From contig NZ_BAXA01000007.1 of NCBI RefSeq assembly GCF_000698125.1, forward strand, positions 1 through 64,000: a DNA stretch of 64,000 nt, given 5' to 3'. Positions within the stretch are counted from its first letter, which is position 1, and the number at the start of each line of letters is the position of its first letter. This stretch comes from Geomicrobium sp. JCM 19038 (lineage in GTDB: Bacteria; Bacillota; Bacilli; Bacillales; Marinococcaceae). This document shows positions 27,522 through 36,702 of this stretch, piece after piece. The notes under the pieces are model-generated. The model saw only the letters and a program-made list of their open reading frames with translations, ran no database searches and was not told where the DNA came from. The translations under genes and the position numbers were made by a program.

Positions 27522-29474
27522 CTATACGTGTTCACCTTCAGTATTATCTGAGAACTGAACTTTCCCTTTCTTAAAGGTCCATCGTAAATAACCGAGTACA
27601 GTTAGTATAATAAGAAGCCCAATAAGGTCAAGCATAAAACCAGGGGTAATCATTAGTAATGAGCCAATGATAATGCAAATTCTTGGCAGGATACGAATTG
27701 ACTCGTAAAGGTACCCTTCGATGGCTATGGCTAGCCCTACAATACCGAATATGGCAGATAGGGATCCTATTAGAATTGTCTCAACAGACCCGAGCATAAG
27801 AAGACCAGTGTTGAAGACAAACATATACGGAATAATGAATGCAGCGAGACCGATTTTAAGCGCCCACATCGCGGTTCCCATTGGAGAAGTGTTGGCTATA
27901 CCTGATGCAATAAATGGTGCGACTGCAACTGGTGGTGTAATCGCTGAGACGATTCCGAAATAGAAGACGAAAAAGTGTGCTGCAAGTGGCTCAACACCCA
28001 TTGAAACGAGAGCTGGAGCTACGAGCACAGCCAAGATTACATATGCTGCAGTTGTAGGTAAGCCCATACCGAGTATGATGGATGTAATCATCGTTAGGAT
28101 TAAAAGAAGGATCAAGCTTCCCCCTGCTAACGCAACAAGCAAGTTCGAGATGTTTAGTCCTAACCCTGTTAAATTAATAACTCCAATGACAATACCTGAG
28201 ACTGCGGTTACGATGACGACAATCATAGAGTTTTTTGCTGATTGGACAAAGCCATCAATTAGCGCTTTTACACTTACTCGTGTCGTCCTACGTAGTTGGG
28301 CAACTATGATCAGTGCGAGAAATGACCAGAAAATTGCAAGTGCTGGTGGTAAGTACACGATTGCTAATAAGAATACGAGAATGAGAAGTGGAATGGCTAA
28401 ATGAATACCGTTTTTAAGTGTTGCTTTTAAATCGGGCATTTCTTTGGCTGGAACACCAATTAACCCTTGCCGTTTTGACTGTAAATGAACGACGACCATC
28501 GTCGATAAATAATAGAGAACGGCAGGGATGATCGCAGCAAGAATGATCGTCGTATAAGGTAGGCGTAAAATATCGACCATAATAAAAGCGGCTGCACCCA
28601 TAATAGGTGGCACGAGCTGTCCACCTGCGGAAGCAACCGACTCTACTGCGCCCGCAAACTTAGGGTTATAGCCGAGTCGCTTCATCAATGGAATGGTAAC
28701 AGGCCCAGTTCCAGATACGTTAGCAGCAGCACTTCCAGATACGGTCCCAAAAAGCGAGCTTCCAATTACGGCTGCCTTTGCAGGTCCGCCTGTCATCCTG
28801 CCGAAGAAAGCAATTGAAAGATTTAAAAAGAATTTTCCGGCTCCCGTAACTTCTAAAAATGTCCCGAACATAATAAAGAGAAATACATAACTCGCAGATA
28901 CTCCGAGTGTGATTCCAAAGATCCCTTCATTCGTTAAAAACATTTGGTTAACAATACGCTCGAAACCATAGCCACGATGTGATAATAATCCTGGAAGATA
29001 AGGTCCGACAAATGCGTATATGAGAAACAATCCTGCAATAATAGTTAAGGCTTTTCCTGCCATTCTTCTTGTAGCTTCTAGTAGGAGAAAGATCAGCAGT
29101 GTTCCGAGTATAAGATCCATTGTATTGGGATTTCCAACTCTTCCAACTAGTTCATAATAGGAAAAGTATGCATAAACGCCAATTCCAAGACTAAGAGCTG
29201 CAAAAATCACATCGGTTCCGAGGAGGGTGCGATTTTGTGTCGTAGTCTTCGTAGGAGCAACGCAAAGGAATAATAATGTCATACCAAAAGCTAAGTGTAC
29301 GCTTCGCTGTTGGTATGCAACGAGCATTTCAAAGCCAGCAGTATAGAGATGAAAGAAACAAAAGGCTAGTGATAAGATGATAATCGCGTAACGATGGACA
29401 CCAACTTCTTTACGATAAGGCGTAGAAAGTAATTGCTCTTTTTTCTCACGTTTCTTCACAAGCCACCACCTCAT
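27522..29474 (-). CDS. TRAP transporter fused permease (TAXI type, DctQM fusion)
   Basis: A 650-aa permease with about 16-18 helices. The small DctQ-like part is at the N-terminus (about 30-130), then the large DctM-like part with GTVSGSAAANVSGTGPVTIPLMKR, VESVASAGGQLVPPIMGAAAF and MGLPTTAAYVILAVLVAPAL. It imports an organic acid or amino acid using a Na+ or H+ gradient and the TAXI binding protein encoded upstream. The start is ambiguous: ATG 29474 lies inside the DUF1850 gene, while the in-frame GTG at 29459 has GAGGTGG at good distance. Last gene of the minus operon. Confidence 0.92.
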   Translation of the reverse strand: MRWWLVKKREKKEQLLSTPYRKEVGVHRYAIIILSLAFCFFHLYTAGFEMLVAYQQRSVHLAFGMTLLFLCVAPTKTTTQNRTLLGTDVIFAALSLGIGVYAYFSYYELVGRVGNPNTMDLILGTLLIFLLLEATRRMAGKALTIIAGLFLIYAFVGPYLPGLLSHRGYGFERIVNQMFLTNEGIFGITLGVSASYVFLFIMFGTFLEVTGAGKFFLNLSIAFFGRMTGGPAKAAVIGSSLFGTVSGSAAANVSGTGPVTIPLMKRLGYNPKFAGAVESVASAGGQLVPPIMGAAAFIMVDILRLPYTTIILAAIIPAVLYYLSTMVVVHLQSKRQGLIGVPAKEMPDLKATLKNGIHLAIPLLILVFLLAIVYLPPALAIFWSFLALIIVAQLRRTTRVSVKALIDGFVQSAKNSMIVVIVTAVSGIVIGVINLTGLGLNISNLLVALAGGSLILLLILTMITSIILGMGLPTTAAYVILAVLVAPALVSMGVEPLAAHFFVFYFGIVSAITPPVAVAPFIASGIANTSPMGTAMWALKIGLAAFIIPYMFVFNTGLLMLGSVETILIGSLSAIFGIVGLAIAIEGYLYESIRILPRICIIIGSLLMITPGFMLDLIGLLIILTVLGYLRWTFKKGKVQFSDNTEGEHV

Positions 29475-29939
29475 TTTCTAAAAATTGAATTACGATCGGT
29501 GTTCCTGAAAGTGTGTAGTGTTGAAGGGTTAGTCGCTCATCATGATAGCCGATGACTAGTGGGTATAAATAAGGGACACGAAAGCGAATAGTGTCAAGTG
29601 ATTGATTACGTGTAATCTGCCAGTTTCCAAACTGAAAATCATCTTGAAACGTAGCCGTATCTCGTTTATTTCCGTAGTAATTAGCTGCATCAAATGATTC
29701 GAATTCAACGTGTTCAAGGAGAAAACTGTCTTCTTCGACAACGTACATTTCCCATTGTTTTGTTTCGTACATAGAGTGTGTGTATTCAATGTAAAATCTT
29801 TCACCAGCTCGAGGGGCAATGAGGCAATCATTTCATTTGTATTTTCATCATAAATATCAATGGTTTTTGGCGTATTCAATGTGTGACAAGTTATAAATAG
29901 GCTTAGTAAAAGAACAAAAAAGAAGAGGAGGTACTTCAT
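29446..29939 (-). CDS. DUF1850 protein of TRAP-TAXI operon (frameshifted)
   Basis: A 164-aa exported protein after correction. The N-terminal helix (about 1-20) is a signal anchor. The core GERFYIEYTHSMYETKQWE is the DUF1850 signature (R.. I.Y.HS...T...E), followed by F.L.H..F.SFDAANY. A missing G near 29808 splits the signature between two frames. DUF1850 genes habitually lie between TAXI binding proteins and fused TRAP permeases; the role is unknown, probably assisting the transporter outside the membrane. ATG with AAGGAGGAC; its end overlaps the permease start. Confidence 0.82.
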
Positions 29940-29963
29940 GTAAGTCCTCCTTTGATAAGGTTT

Positions 29964-30968
29964 TTAGTCACTACCAACCACGTTGTATTCACTCGCTTCA
30001 TCCCAAATTCCTTGCTCTTCAAGAACTTGAACAACAGCTGGATGGAATTCAAGAAGGTTGCCTCGGAAAAGGTATTCTGGTTGTTGGTTCCATTCAGCTC
30101 CTGCAGGATGACTGTCCTCGATCACTTGATACTGATCAATCAACGTTTCGCTGATCATTGATGCAACATCATCAGGAAGATCGGCACGTGCAACAAGCAT
30201 GGTGTTTGCCCCTACTCCTTGTAAGTCGTGGTCGTCGTTAACATGATAGGTTCCTGCTGGAAGAACTTCAGGATAGACTCCAGGTAAATCTTCAAGCTCT
30301 TCTAGAATTTCTGGTTCAATTTCTATTAAGCGGATATCTTCAGTCGATTCAAGGTCAACAATCCCTGAAGTAGGGGGACCACCAACAATAATAGCTACAT
30401 CAATTTGTCCTGAACGAAAGGCATCAATTTGTTCAGCAAAGCTTAAGTACATCGGATTGAAGTCTCCATAGGACATGTCATGGGCTTCAAGCAGTGGCTC
30501 GATGATCTTTATATTCCCACTTCCAGCAGCGCCAACCCCCACATTCTTCCCTTCAAGATCTCGAAATGAATGGATATCTGAGCTCTCTCGAACAACGATA
30601 TGTGTGAACATGCCGTGACCGGCAGAGACTTGACGCCATTGTTCAAAAATATCTGGATCTTCTTCTGAGTAACTAAGGATAGTAGGTCCATCTATTAGGA
30701 TCAAATCCACATCACCATGGCTGAGTAATCTTGCGTTTTCTTCTCCAGCGGCAGTGACTTCGACGCCCAAATTAATGCTAGGTTCATGAGCTTGGAACAT
30801 GCTTGACATACCACCACCTACGAAATAGTAAGTTCCAGCGGTACCGCCAGTTCCAAGGGGGACGTGTGTCGTTCCTGAATCATTGTCATTAGCATCGGTA
30901 TTTGCACCGTCACAAGCAACAAATAGGCACGTGAAAATCAGGGTGAAAATAAATAGACTGCGTTTCAT
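29964..30968 (-). CDS. TAXI family TRAP transporter solute-binding lipoprotein
   Basis: A 334-aa binding protein. Signal peptide 1-18 ends in LFVAC, an acceptable lipobox, so it is likely lipid-anchored outside the membrane. TAXI signature: LGTGGTAGTYYFVGGGMSSMF (in part), NARLLSHGDVDLILIDGPT, GKNVGVGAAGSGN and SGQIDVAIIVGGPPTSGI. It delivers substrate to the fused permease. ATG with AGAGGAGG. Substrate not predictable, but the operon of acyl-CoA dehydrogenases suggests a carboxylic acid that enters beta-oxidation-like breakdown. Confidence 0.93.
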   Translation of the reverse strand: MKRSLFIFTLIFTCLFVACDGANTDANDNDSGTTHVPLGTGGTAGTYYFVGGGMSSMFQAHEPSINLGVEVTAAGEENARLLSHGDVDLILIDGPTILSYSEEDPDIFEQWRQVSAGHGMFTHIVVRESSDIHSFRDLEGKNVGVGAAGSGNIKIIEPLLEAHDMSYGDFNPMYLSFAEQIDAFRSGQIDVAIIVGGPPTSGIVDLESTEDIRLIEIEPEILEELEDLPGVYPEVLPAGTYHVNDDHDLQGVGANTMLVARADLPDDVASMISETLIDQYQVIEDSHPAGAEWNQQPEYLFRGNLLEFHPAVVQVLEEQGIWDEASEYNVVGSD

Positions 30969-30987
30969 GTTTGTAACCTCCTCTTAC

Positions 30988-32037
30988 CTAAAGTTGTTTC
31001 CACAAGGATTTGCTTGAAGAAATGACGTTTTCACCGATTTGCTTTGCCCAAAATGCCTCAGAGCCATATTCATCACGCCATGACCATAACCTTCTCGTGT
31101 ACTGATGAAGTGGATGTTCGTGGGTGAAGCCAATTGCTGCGTGAATCTGATGTGCAATCGGTACCGCTTTTGAAATTGATTGGCTAACATAAGTTTTTGC
31201 GATTTTGACCTCATTTTGGAATTGAATGTTGTCTACTGTAGCTGTTGCGGCGGAATCTGCAATTACATTTGCTGAGGTAGCAAGACCAGTTAATACGGCA
31301 AGCTGTTGTTTAATAGCTTGGAATTTCCCGATCGGTCGACCGAATTGTTGGCGTTCTTTCGCGTGATGGATGGACATCGTGAGAATTTGTTGTAATGCTC
31401 CTGCCATCATCATCGTTCTTCCTAACAACGTTTCGTGAATAAATTGTGCAGCATGTTCAGGTGTCATTGCTATGACTTGTGATGAATTGAGTGAAGTGTT
31501 TTTGCAGATTACTTTGTTTCTCGATTCACCTGCAATATTTGAATCTGGAACTGTTGTGGTGAGATTGAGTGGAATTTTGAGCAAATACCACTTACCAGTA
31601 GGTGTTTTAACCGGTGACACTAGATCATCAGCCCATTGTGTGAATGGGACGCGATTGAATGTGCCGTTGATAATCCAAGTTTCTGAATGTTGTTGAAGAT
31701 CAACATCTTCATTGATCATACTAATGGTTTGTTTTGTGTTAGGAAGCGGGAGTCCAAGCTCGACATACTGCCAATTTGCAATGATTGACTCTGCTAAAGG
31801 GATTGGTGCTGCGAAACTACCAGCGATTTTTAACACGGCAAAGGCGTCAAGCTTTGTAAAGCCACTTCCATTACAGTCTTCAGGAACTCCGATTGTTGTT
31901 ATTCCCATGCTGTCGAGTTCATTCCAGAATGTTTTTGGGAACGTTCCGTTTTCAGCGTCGTTAATTAATTCTTTAGTACAAGTTTGTTTGAACAGTTTTT
32001 CTGTCGTGTCAACAAGCATACGTTCGATTGTGATCAT
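30988..32037 (-). CDS. Acyl-CoA dehydrogenase, short partner subunit
   Basis: A 349-aa flavoprotein of the ACAD superfamily. Motifs: FAVLKIAGSFAAPIPLAE, HHAKERQQFGRPIGKFQAIKQQLA (FAD/dimer contact region) and QIHAAIGFTHEHPLHQYTRRLW. It lacks the RGGT(T/S)EI end of the upstream dehydrogenase. Its ATG overlaps the stop of the 386-aa dehydrogenase (TAATG), so the two are made together. Such pairs in other bacteria (PimC/PimD, the ChsE4/ChsE5 type) form mixed oligomers with one active site per pair; this is inference for the present case. Confidence 0.88.
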   Translation of the reverse strand: MITIERMLVDTTEKLFKQTCTKELINDAENGTFPKTFWNELDSMGITTIGVPEDCNGSGFTKLDAFAVLKIAGSFAAPIPLAESIIANWQYVELGLPLPNTKQTISMINEDVDLQQHSETWIINGTFNRVPFTQWADDLVSPVKTPTGKWYLLKIPLNLTTTVPDSNIAGESRNKVICKNTSLNSSQVIAMTPEHAAQFIHETLLGRTMMMAGALQQILTMSIHHAKERQQFGRPIGKFQAIKQQLAVLTGLATSANVIADSAATATVDNIQFQNEVKIAKTYVSQSISKAVPIAHQIHAAIGFTHEHPLHQYTRRLWSWRDEYGSEAFWAKQIGENVISSSKSLWKQL

Positions 32038-33197
32038 TAAAGTCCCAACCCCTTTCCTACAATTGACCGTAAGATTTCAGTTGTACCACCTCGAAGTGTG
32101 AAGCCTGGAGAATGCAACATCGCTTTTGCTAGTAATCGTTCATACTTCTGTTCACTATGTGAAGATGGTTCGCTCTCAATGAGCATTCTCGCCGTTTCAA
32201 TGATCGTATTCTCGAATTGATTCCCAAGGTCTTTTACGAGTGATGCTACAAGACTCGCTGGTTGGTCTTCCTCAAGCAGTTGAGCAATTGAAAAAGACAT
32301 TCTCCGCAATGTAACGAGCGTTGCTACGAGCTTTCCGATTTCCGTGTAGGCATAGGTAGAATTTGCATCTGCTCTTTGTTTCAATACTGTAATCATCTCT
32401 TCAAGTAACGGGTACGTACTTAAAAATCGTTCTGGTCCACTCCGTTCAAATGCTAGTTCAGCCATTCCTTGTTTCCATCCTTCCCCAAGCTTACCGACGA
32501 TCATTTCATCGGAGAGGCGAACGTTCTCGAAGAACACTTCATTGAAGTGTTCTTCGCCTGTCATCAGGGTAATTGGTCGGATGGAGACACCTTTGGCACG
32601 AAGGTCAACAATGAATTGGCTTAATCCTTCATGCTTCTTCTCCGTTTGCTTTTCAGTACGGCACAGTACAATCATATAGTCTTGGAGATGGGCGCCACTC
32701 GTCCAAATTTTACTACCGTTCAGTAACCATTCGTCACTTTCTTTTACCGCCTTCGTGTGAATGTTCGCTAAATCAGAACCGGCATTCGGTTCACTTAAGC
32801 CAATAGAGAAGTAAACTTCCCCTTTACAGATTCCTGGTAAAAAAGTCTGTTTTTGATATTCAGTTCCGTATTTTAGAAGTAAAGGACCTGTCTGGCGATC
32901 AGCAATCCAGTGTGCTGCAACGGGTGCACCGGCTGCGAGCATTTCTTCCGTAACGACATAACGTTTCAAATTGGATTCACCTTGACCGCCGTACTCTTTT
33001 GGGAATGTCATACCGACCCAACCTTTTTCAGCCATTTTCATGCTCCATTCTCTAGAGAAACCAGCAAGCCAAGAGTCACAATCAGGTTGAAATGATTCAG
33101 CATCAAGTTCTTTTTGAATAAATGCTCTTACTTCATGACGAAATTCTGTCAAAGAGTTCGATGCTTTTGAAACTGGCAATTGAAGTGACGCTTCCAT
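32037..33197 (-). CDS. Acyl-CoA dehydrogenase, long subunit
   Basis: A 386-aa flavoprotein removing alpha-beta hydrogens from acyl-CoA. Motifs: FPKEYGGQG, YFSIGLSEPNAGSDLANIHT (FAD/substrate binding), WLLNGSKIWTSGAHLQDY, ERSGPERFLSTY and, at the C-terminus, FTLRGGTTEILRSIVGKGLGL in part. Electrons would pass to electron-transferring flavoprotein. It lies between the hydratase and the short dehydrogenase with GGAGG-type spacing. The combination suits oxidation of a branched or cyclic acyl-CoA rather than plain fatty acid, which is inference. Confidence 0.92.
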   Translation of the reverse strand: MEASLQLPVSKASNSLTEFRHEVRAFIQKELDAESFQPDCDSWLAGFSREWSMKMAEKGWVGMTFPKEYGGQGESNLKRYVVTEEMLAAGAPVAAHWIADRQTGPLLLKYGTEYQKQTFLPGICKGEVYFSIGLSEPNAGSDLANIHTKAVKESDEWLLNGSKIWTSGAHLQDYMIVLCRTEKQTEKKHEGLSQFIVDLRAKGVSIRPITLMTGEEHFNEVFFENVRLSDEMIVGKLGEGWKQGMAELAFERSGPERFLSTYPLLEEMITVLKQRADANSTYAYTEIGKLVATLVTLRRMSFSIAQLLEEDQPASLVASLVKDLGNQFENTIIETARMLIESEPSSHSEQKYERLLAKAMLHSPGFTLRGGTTEILRSIVGKGLGL

Positions 33198-33216
33198 TGA
33201 ACTTCCTCCTTATACC

Positions 33217-34001
33217 TTAGCGATTTACGAATGCTGGTTTGCGTTTATCAAGGAAGGCTTGCACTCCCTCTTTGTGATCTTCAGTCGCGGTAATAATCGA
33301 CATGTGAGAAGAAATTAAATCAAGCGATGTTTCTAAGTCTAATTTCTCTGACTGTCGCGCTGCTCGTTTCATCATGCGAATGGCTACTTGCGGCCCGTCA
33401 GCAATTTGTTTCGCTATTTTGAGTGTTTCTTCAAGTAATGATTCACGAGGGAATGTATGGTTAACTAATCCTATTTCCAATGCTTCCGTTGCATCAACGG
33501 CACGCCCAGTCCATAATAATTCAAGCGCTTTGGCTTGCCCTACAATACGAGGAAGAAAGTAAGCCCCACCGTCTCCTGGGATTAATCCAACTTTTACATA
33601 TCCTTCAGATACTTTTGCCTCAAGCGCCATCGTTCTGAAATCTGCATTAATGCCATGTCCAAACCAGCCCCAACGGCTGCACCGTTAATCGCCGCAATGA
33701 CAGGTTTGTCGATGCGATTCATCATAAAAGCAACACGATGGATGTCTTCCCAAAGCATGTTCTTCGCATCGAGTCTTGTTTCGCGTCCTTTTTGTAAATC
33801 TTGCATATCGCCGCCAGAACAAAAGGCATCACCATTTCCTGTAACGACAATTACATGCACACGATCGTCACGCTGGGCTGTTTCCAGTGCACCCACCCAT
33901 TGTGTAATCATTTCAGACGAAAATGCATTTTTCTTTTCGGGTCGGTTTAAGGTAATTAGTTGGATATGCTCTTGTAATTCAATGTGTAAAGGTTCGTTCA
34001 T
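33217..34001 (-). CDS. Enoyl-CoA hydratase/isomerase (frameshifted)
   Basis: A 261-aa crotonase-fold enzyme after correction. LITLNRPEKKNAFSSEM, GNGDAFCSGGDMQDL (oxyanion loop), AAINGAAVGAGLDMAL, then EGYVKVGLIPGDGGAYFLPRIVG with the Glu/Gly pattern of hydratases, and the C-terminal FLDKRKPAF. A missing G at about 33644 (GG read as G in ATGGCAG) splits the gene. First gene of the minus operon, with CGGAGG before the ATG and a cre-like box upstream. Confidence 0.9.
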
Positions 34002-34075
34002 TTTCCATACCTCCGTTTAAACATTATTATCCAAACATGGATAAGTGTCATAAGTTCCGTAGAAACAAAAGTGAT

Positions 34076-34089
34076 TGATAGCGCTTACA
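34076..34089 (-). promoter_or_regulatory. cre-like site (CcpA) in the hydratase/LysR divergent region
   Basis: TGATAGCGCTTACA matches the cre consensus at 13 of 14 positions. It sits 75 bases upstream of the hydratase ATG, next to a possible -35 (TTGTTT on the minus strand), so repression of the acyl-CoA operon by CcpA is likely. Confidence 0.5.
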
Positions 34090-34255
34090 AAAAGTGGTGG
34101 GATTTTTTACATTAGACAGTGGTTTTTTGAACCTCTGACCTTCACGTATGATTTGAAGCAAAACATTGAACCTCTCACTCCTTTTTTTCTATTCTGAATT
34201 GTTTTTATCTTAAAGTTTAGTCAATATAATGTCTAATACTGCTTTAAAATAAAAC

Positions 34256-34272
34256 TATAGCTTATTGCTATA
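34256..34272 (+). promoter_or_regulatory. Inverted repeat TATAGC-N5-GCTATA upstream of the LysR gene
   Basis: A perfect 6-bp inverted repeat 19 bases before the TTG start of the LysR regulator. LysR proteins bind T-N11-A type dyads between divergent genes; this dyad fits autoregulation, but could also be an mRNA hairpin near the ribosome binding site. Confidence 0.35.
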
Positions 34273-34290
34273 AAACAGGAGGTCCTTTCA

Positions 34291-35202
34291 TTGGATATTC
34301 GCCAATTGAACTATTTTGTCACACTTGTTGAGAAGAATAAGTTTGTGGCTGCGGCTGAAGTGCTTCATATCTCGCAACCATCTTTAAGCAACATGATTAA
34401 GCAACTGGAAAAAGAACTAGGATGCAAGTTATTTGAACGAAGTACTCGTGAAATGAAGTTGACGGAGCCCGGAGAAGTGCTATATCGTCGTGCAGTGTTA
34501 ATTCTTAAACAATTCGAAAGTACATTAAAAGAAATGGAAGATGTTAAAGACACAGGATTTGGAGCTATTGATATCGCTATGATTGAGTCTTCGAAATACT
34601 GGATTCCTAAAGTGGCAAAGCAATTTTCTGAGGAGTATTCAAACGTACAAATTTACTTTAAGGAGATTCGGACAAAGCACATGCGTGATGCATTGATTAG
34701 TAATGACGTTCATTTTGCGATCACGACGATGGTAGAGGATTTAGAGGATACGTATGAGCTAACACCAATCTACCGAGAAGAACTTGTCTTAATTTGTCCT
34801 GAAAATCATGCTTTTGCTGCTAAGTCGAGCATTGATATAGCTAATTTGGAAGGTGAGACATTAATTCTTACTCAAGCAGTTTTCCAAATAACTGAAATCA
34901 TTAAGCAAGCCATTATTCAATCGGGAATTGATTTAGAAGGCAAATACTATGTTGAACGACTGGATACGGCACGGATGCTTGTTGCGGAAGGATTAGGGGT
35001 ATGTATCCTGCCAGCTAGTTATCCCAAATATTCACTTCATCAAGGTATCCATACAGTGAAATTAACGAATCCAACCCCTAAAAGGAAAGTGTTTATGGCA
35101 TATAACAAAGAACGCTATTATTCGCCAGCAGTTATGAGATTTAGGAATTTAATACAGCAGTTTTTTATAAAAGAAGATAATAAGATTGGGTTCTTAAAGT
35201 AG
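34291..35202 (+). CDS. LysR family transcriptional regulator
   Basis: A 303-aa regulator. Winged HTH at 1-60 (MDIRQLNYFVTLVE, then AAEVLHISQPSLSNMIKQLEKELG) and a two-lobed effector domain at about 90-295. TTG start with AGGAGGTCC upstream. It is divergent from the hydratase/dehydrogenase/TRAP operon and upstream of a CoA-transferase gene, so it most likely activates one or both in response to a pathway acid or CoA ester. Confidence 0.92.
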   Translation: MDIRQLNYFVTLVEKNKFVAAAEVLHISQPSLSNMIKQLEKELGCKLFERSTREMKLTEPGEVLYRRAVLILKQFESTLKEMEDVKDTGFGAIDIAMIESSKYWIPKVAKQFSEEYSNVQIYFKEIRTKHMRDALISNDVHFAITTMVEDLEDTYELTPIYREELVLICPENHAFAAKSSIDIANLEGETLILTQAVFQITEIIKQAIIQSGIDLEGKYYVERLDTARMLVAEGLGVCILPASYPKYSLHQGIHTVKLTNPTPKRKVFMAYNKERYYSPAVMRFRNLIQQFFIKEDNKIGFLK

Positions 35203-35228
35203 ATTTATTTGTTAAGACTATAAATATA

Positions 35229-35257
35229 TTCAAAGTTGGTATTAGAAATTATATAAT
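35229..35257 (+). promoter_or_regulatory. Promoter of the CoA-transferase gene
   Basis: TTCAAA (35229-35234), a 17-bp spacer and a perfect TATAAT (35252-35257). The weak -35 suits an activated promoter. Start expected near 35264, 40 bases before the gene. Confidence 0.5.
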
Positions 35258-35303
35258 AGTCAGTTTAAAATGCTCCTTAACAAGAAATATTGTGGGGGAT
35301 AAC

Positions 35304-36491
35304 ATGAAATCTGCGATGGACGGACTTATTGTACTTGATTTATCACAGGTTTATCAGGGTCCATATTGTGGGATGTTAATGGCCTATCAAGGAGCAAAAG
35401 TGATAAAAATGGAAGCGCTTACCGGAGAGGTGATTCGTCAACGTATCGAAGACAAAAACCCGCATGAGTTTCTCATGTTTAATTCTAATAAACTTGGTAT
35501 CTCACTTAACTTAAAGTCTTCTGAAGGAGCCGAGATATTAAAATCCTTAGTTCAACAAGCTGATGTATTAATTGAAAATTTCACTCCTGGGGTGATGGAC
35601 AGACTTGGTGTCGGGTACGATACTTTGAAGGAAATTAATCCGCGTCTTATTTATGGTTCCGCGACAGGCTTTGGGCTTAATGGTCCTTACTCCAATTTTC
35701 CAGGTATGGACTTAACCGTTCAGGCTATTTCAGGTGTCATGGCTTCAACAGGCTATGATGGGAAGCCTCCCGTAAAAGCAGGACCTGCAGTTTGTGATAT
35801 TTTAGGCGGAATTCATTTATACGGTGGGATTGCAACAGCACTATACGAGCGTGAAAAGAGCGGTGTTGGGCAACATGTTGAAGTTTCAATGCACGATGCA
35901 ACATATCCCGCACTTGCATCGCCACTTGCAGGGTACTACGAAGGTGAGGGTAAGCGACCTGAACGAACGGGTAATCGTCATAGTGGGTTGCGCATGGCAC
36001 CATATAATGTATATGAGACGAACGATGGATATGTTGCAATCATTTGTGTAACAGAAAAACATTGGGAACAGTTAGTACGACTCATGGAACGAACTGACCT
36101 CATCGGTGCACCGGGGTATGAGAATACGGTTAATCGAGCATTAAACATGGATGTTGTCGATCAAATGATTGAAGATTGGACGAAGAATAAGAGTAAATGG
36201 AATTTAATGAAACAACTTAAAGAAGCTAGAGTGCCAAGTTCCCCAGTATTATCGATTGCAGAAGTAGAAGATGACGAACATTTGAAAGCAAGAGGTATGA
36301 TTCAATACGTTGATCACCCTATTCGAGGTCGCTCAAAAGTTCCTGGTTCCCCAATTCGCTTGTCGCGCACCGAGCAACAGACGGTTACACCAGCCCCCCT
36401 TGTTGGTGAGCATACTGAACAGGTACTGCAAGATATGCTTCACTACAGCCCTGCGGAACTTGAACGATTGCGTGAAGAGGGGATTATTTAA
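35304..36491 (+). CDS. CaiB/BaiF family III CoA-transferase
   Basis: A 395-aa enzyme that exchanges CoA between an acyl-CoA and a free acid. Motifs: MDGLIVLDLSQVYQGPYCGMLMAYQGAKVIKME with the family pattern, then VDVLIENFTPG-like VLIENFTPGVMDRLG, the region QAISGVMASTGYDGKPPVKAG, and GQHVEVSMHDA. The usual catalytic Asp region (here near GMDLTVQA, about residue 140) is present. ATG at 35304 with GGGGGAT upstream. It may activate the acid imported by the TRAP system (inference from context). Confidence 0.9.
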   Translation: MKSAMDGLIVLDLSQVYQGPYCGMLMAYQGAKVIKMEALTGEVIRQRIEDKNPHEFLMFNSNKLGISLNLKSSEGAEILKSLVQQADVLIENFTPGVMDRLGVGYDTLKEINPRLIYGSATGFGLNGPYSNFPGMDLTVQAISGVMASTGYDGKPPVKAGPAVCDILGGIHLYGGIATALYEREKSGVGQHVEVSMHDATYPALASPLAGYYEGEGKRPERTGNRHSGLRMAPYNVYETNDGYVAIICVTEKHWEQLVRLMERTDLIGAPGYENTVNRALNMDVVDQMIEDWTKNKSKWNLMKQLKEARVPSSPVLSIAEVEDDEHLKARGMIQYVDHPIRGRSKVPGSPIRLSRTEQQTVTPAPLVGEHTEQVLQDMLHYSPAELERLREEGII

Positions 36492-36500
36492 GAGGTTTCT

Positions 36501-36537
36501 AAAGCCTTTCCAAGACTAAAAAAGGAAAGGCTTTTTC
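36501..36537 (+). terminator. Rho-independent terminator after the CoA-transferase
   Basis: The 11-bp stem AAAGCCTTTCC/GGAAAGGCTTT is followed by TTCT. An ordinary terminator. Confidence 0.85.
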
Positions 36538-36702
36538 TAACTCATTCTGTCAGATCCCCTACCAAACACTCCCACCTTCTCATAAACTTTTCTATAATGA
36601 AACGATGAAACCAGCAGGAAATCGACTGTGCAATCCGTAATTACATATAGAAGTAGATGCGAGCTCTATACCTACCCATACAACGAGAATGGAGTGACCA
36701 CA

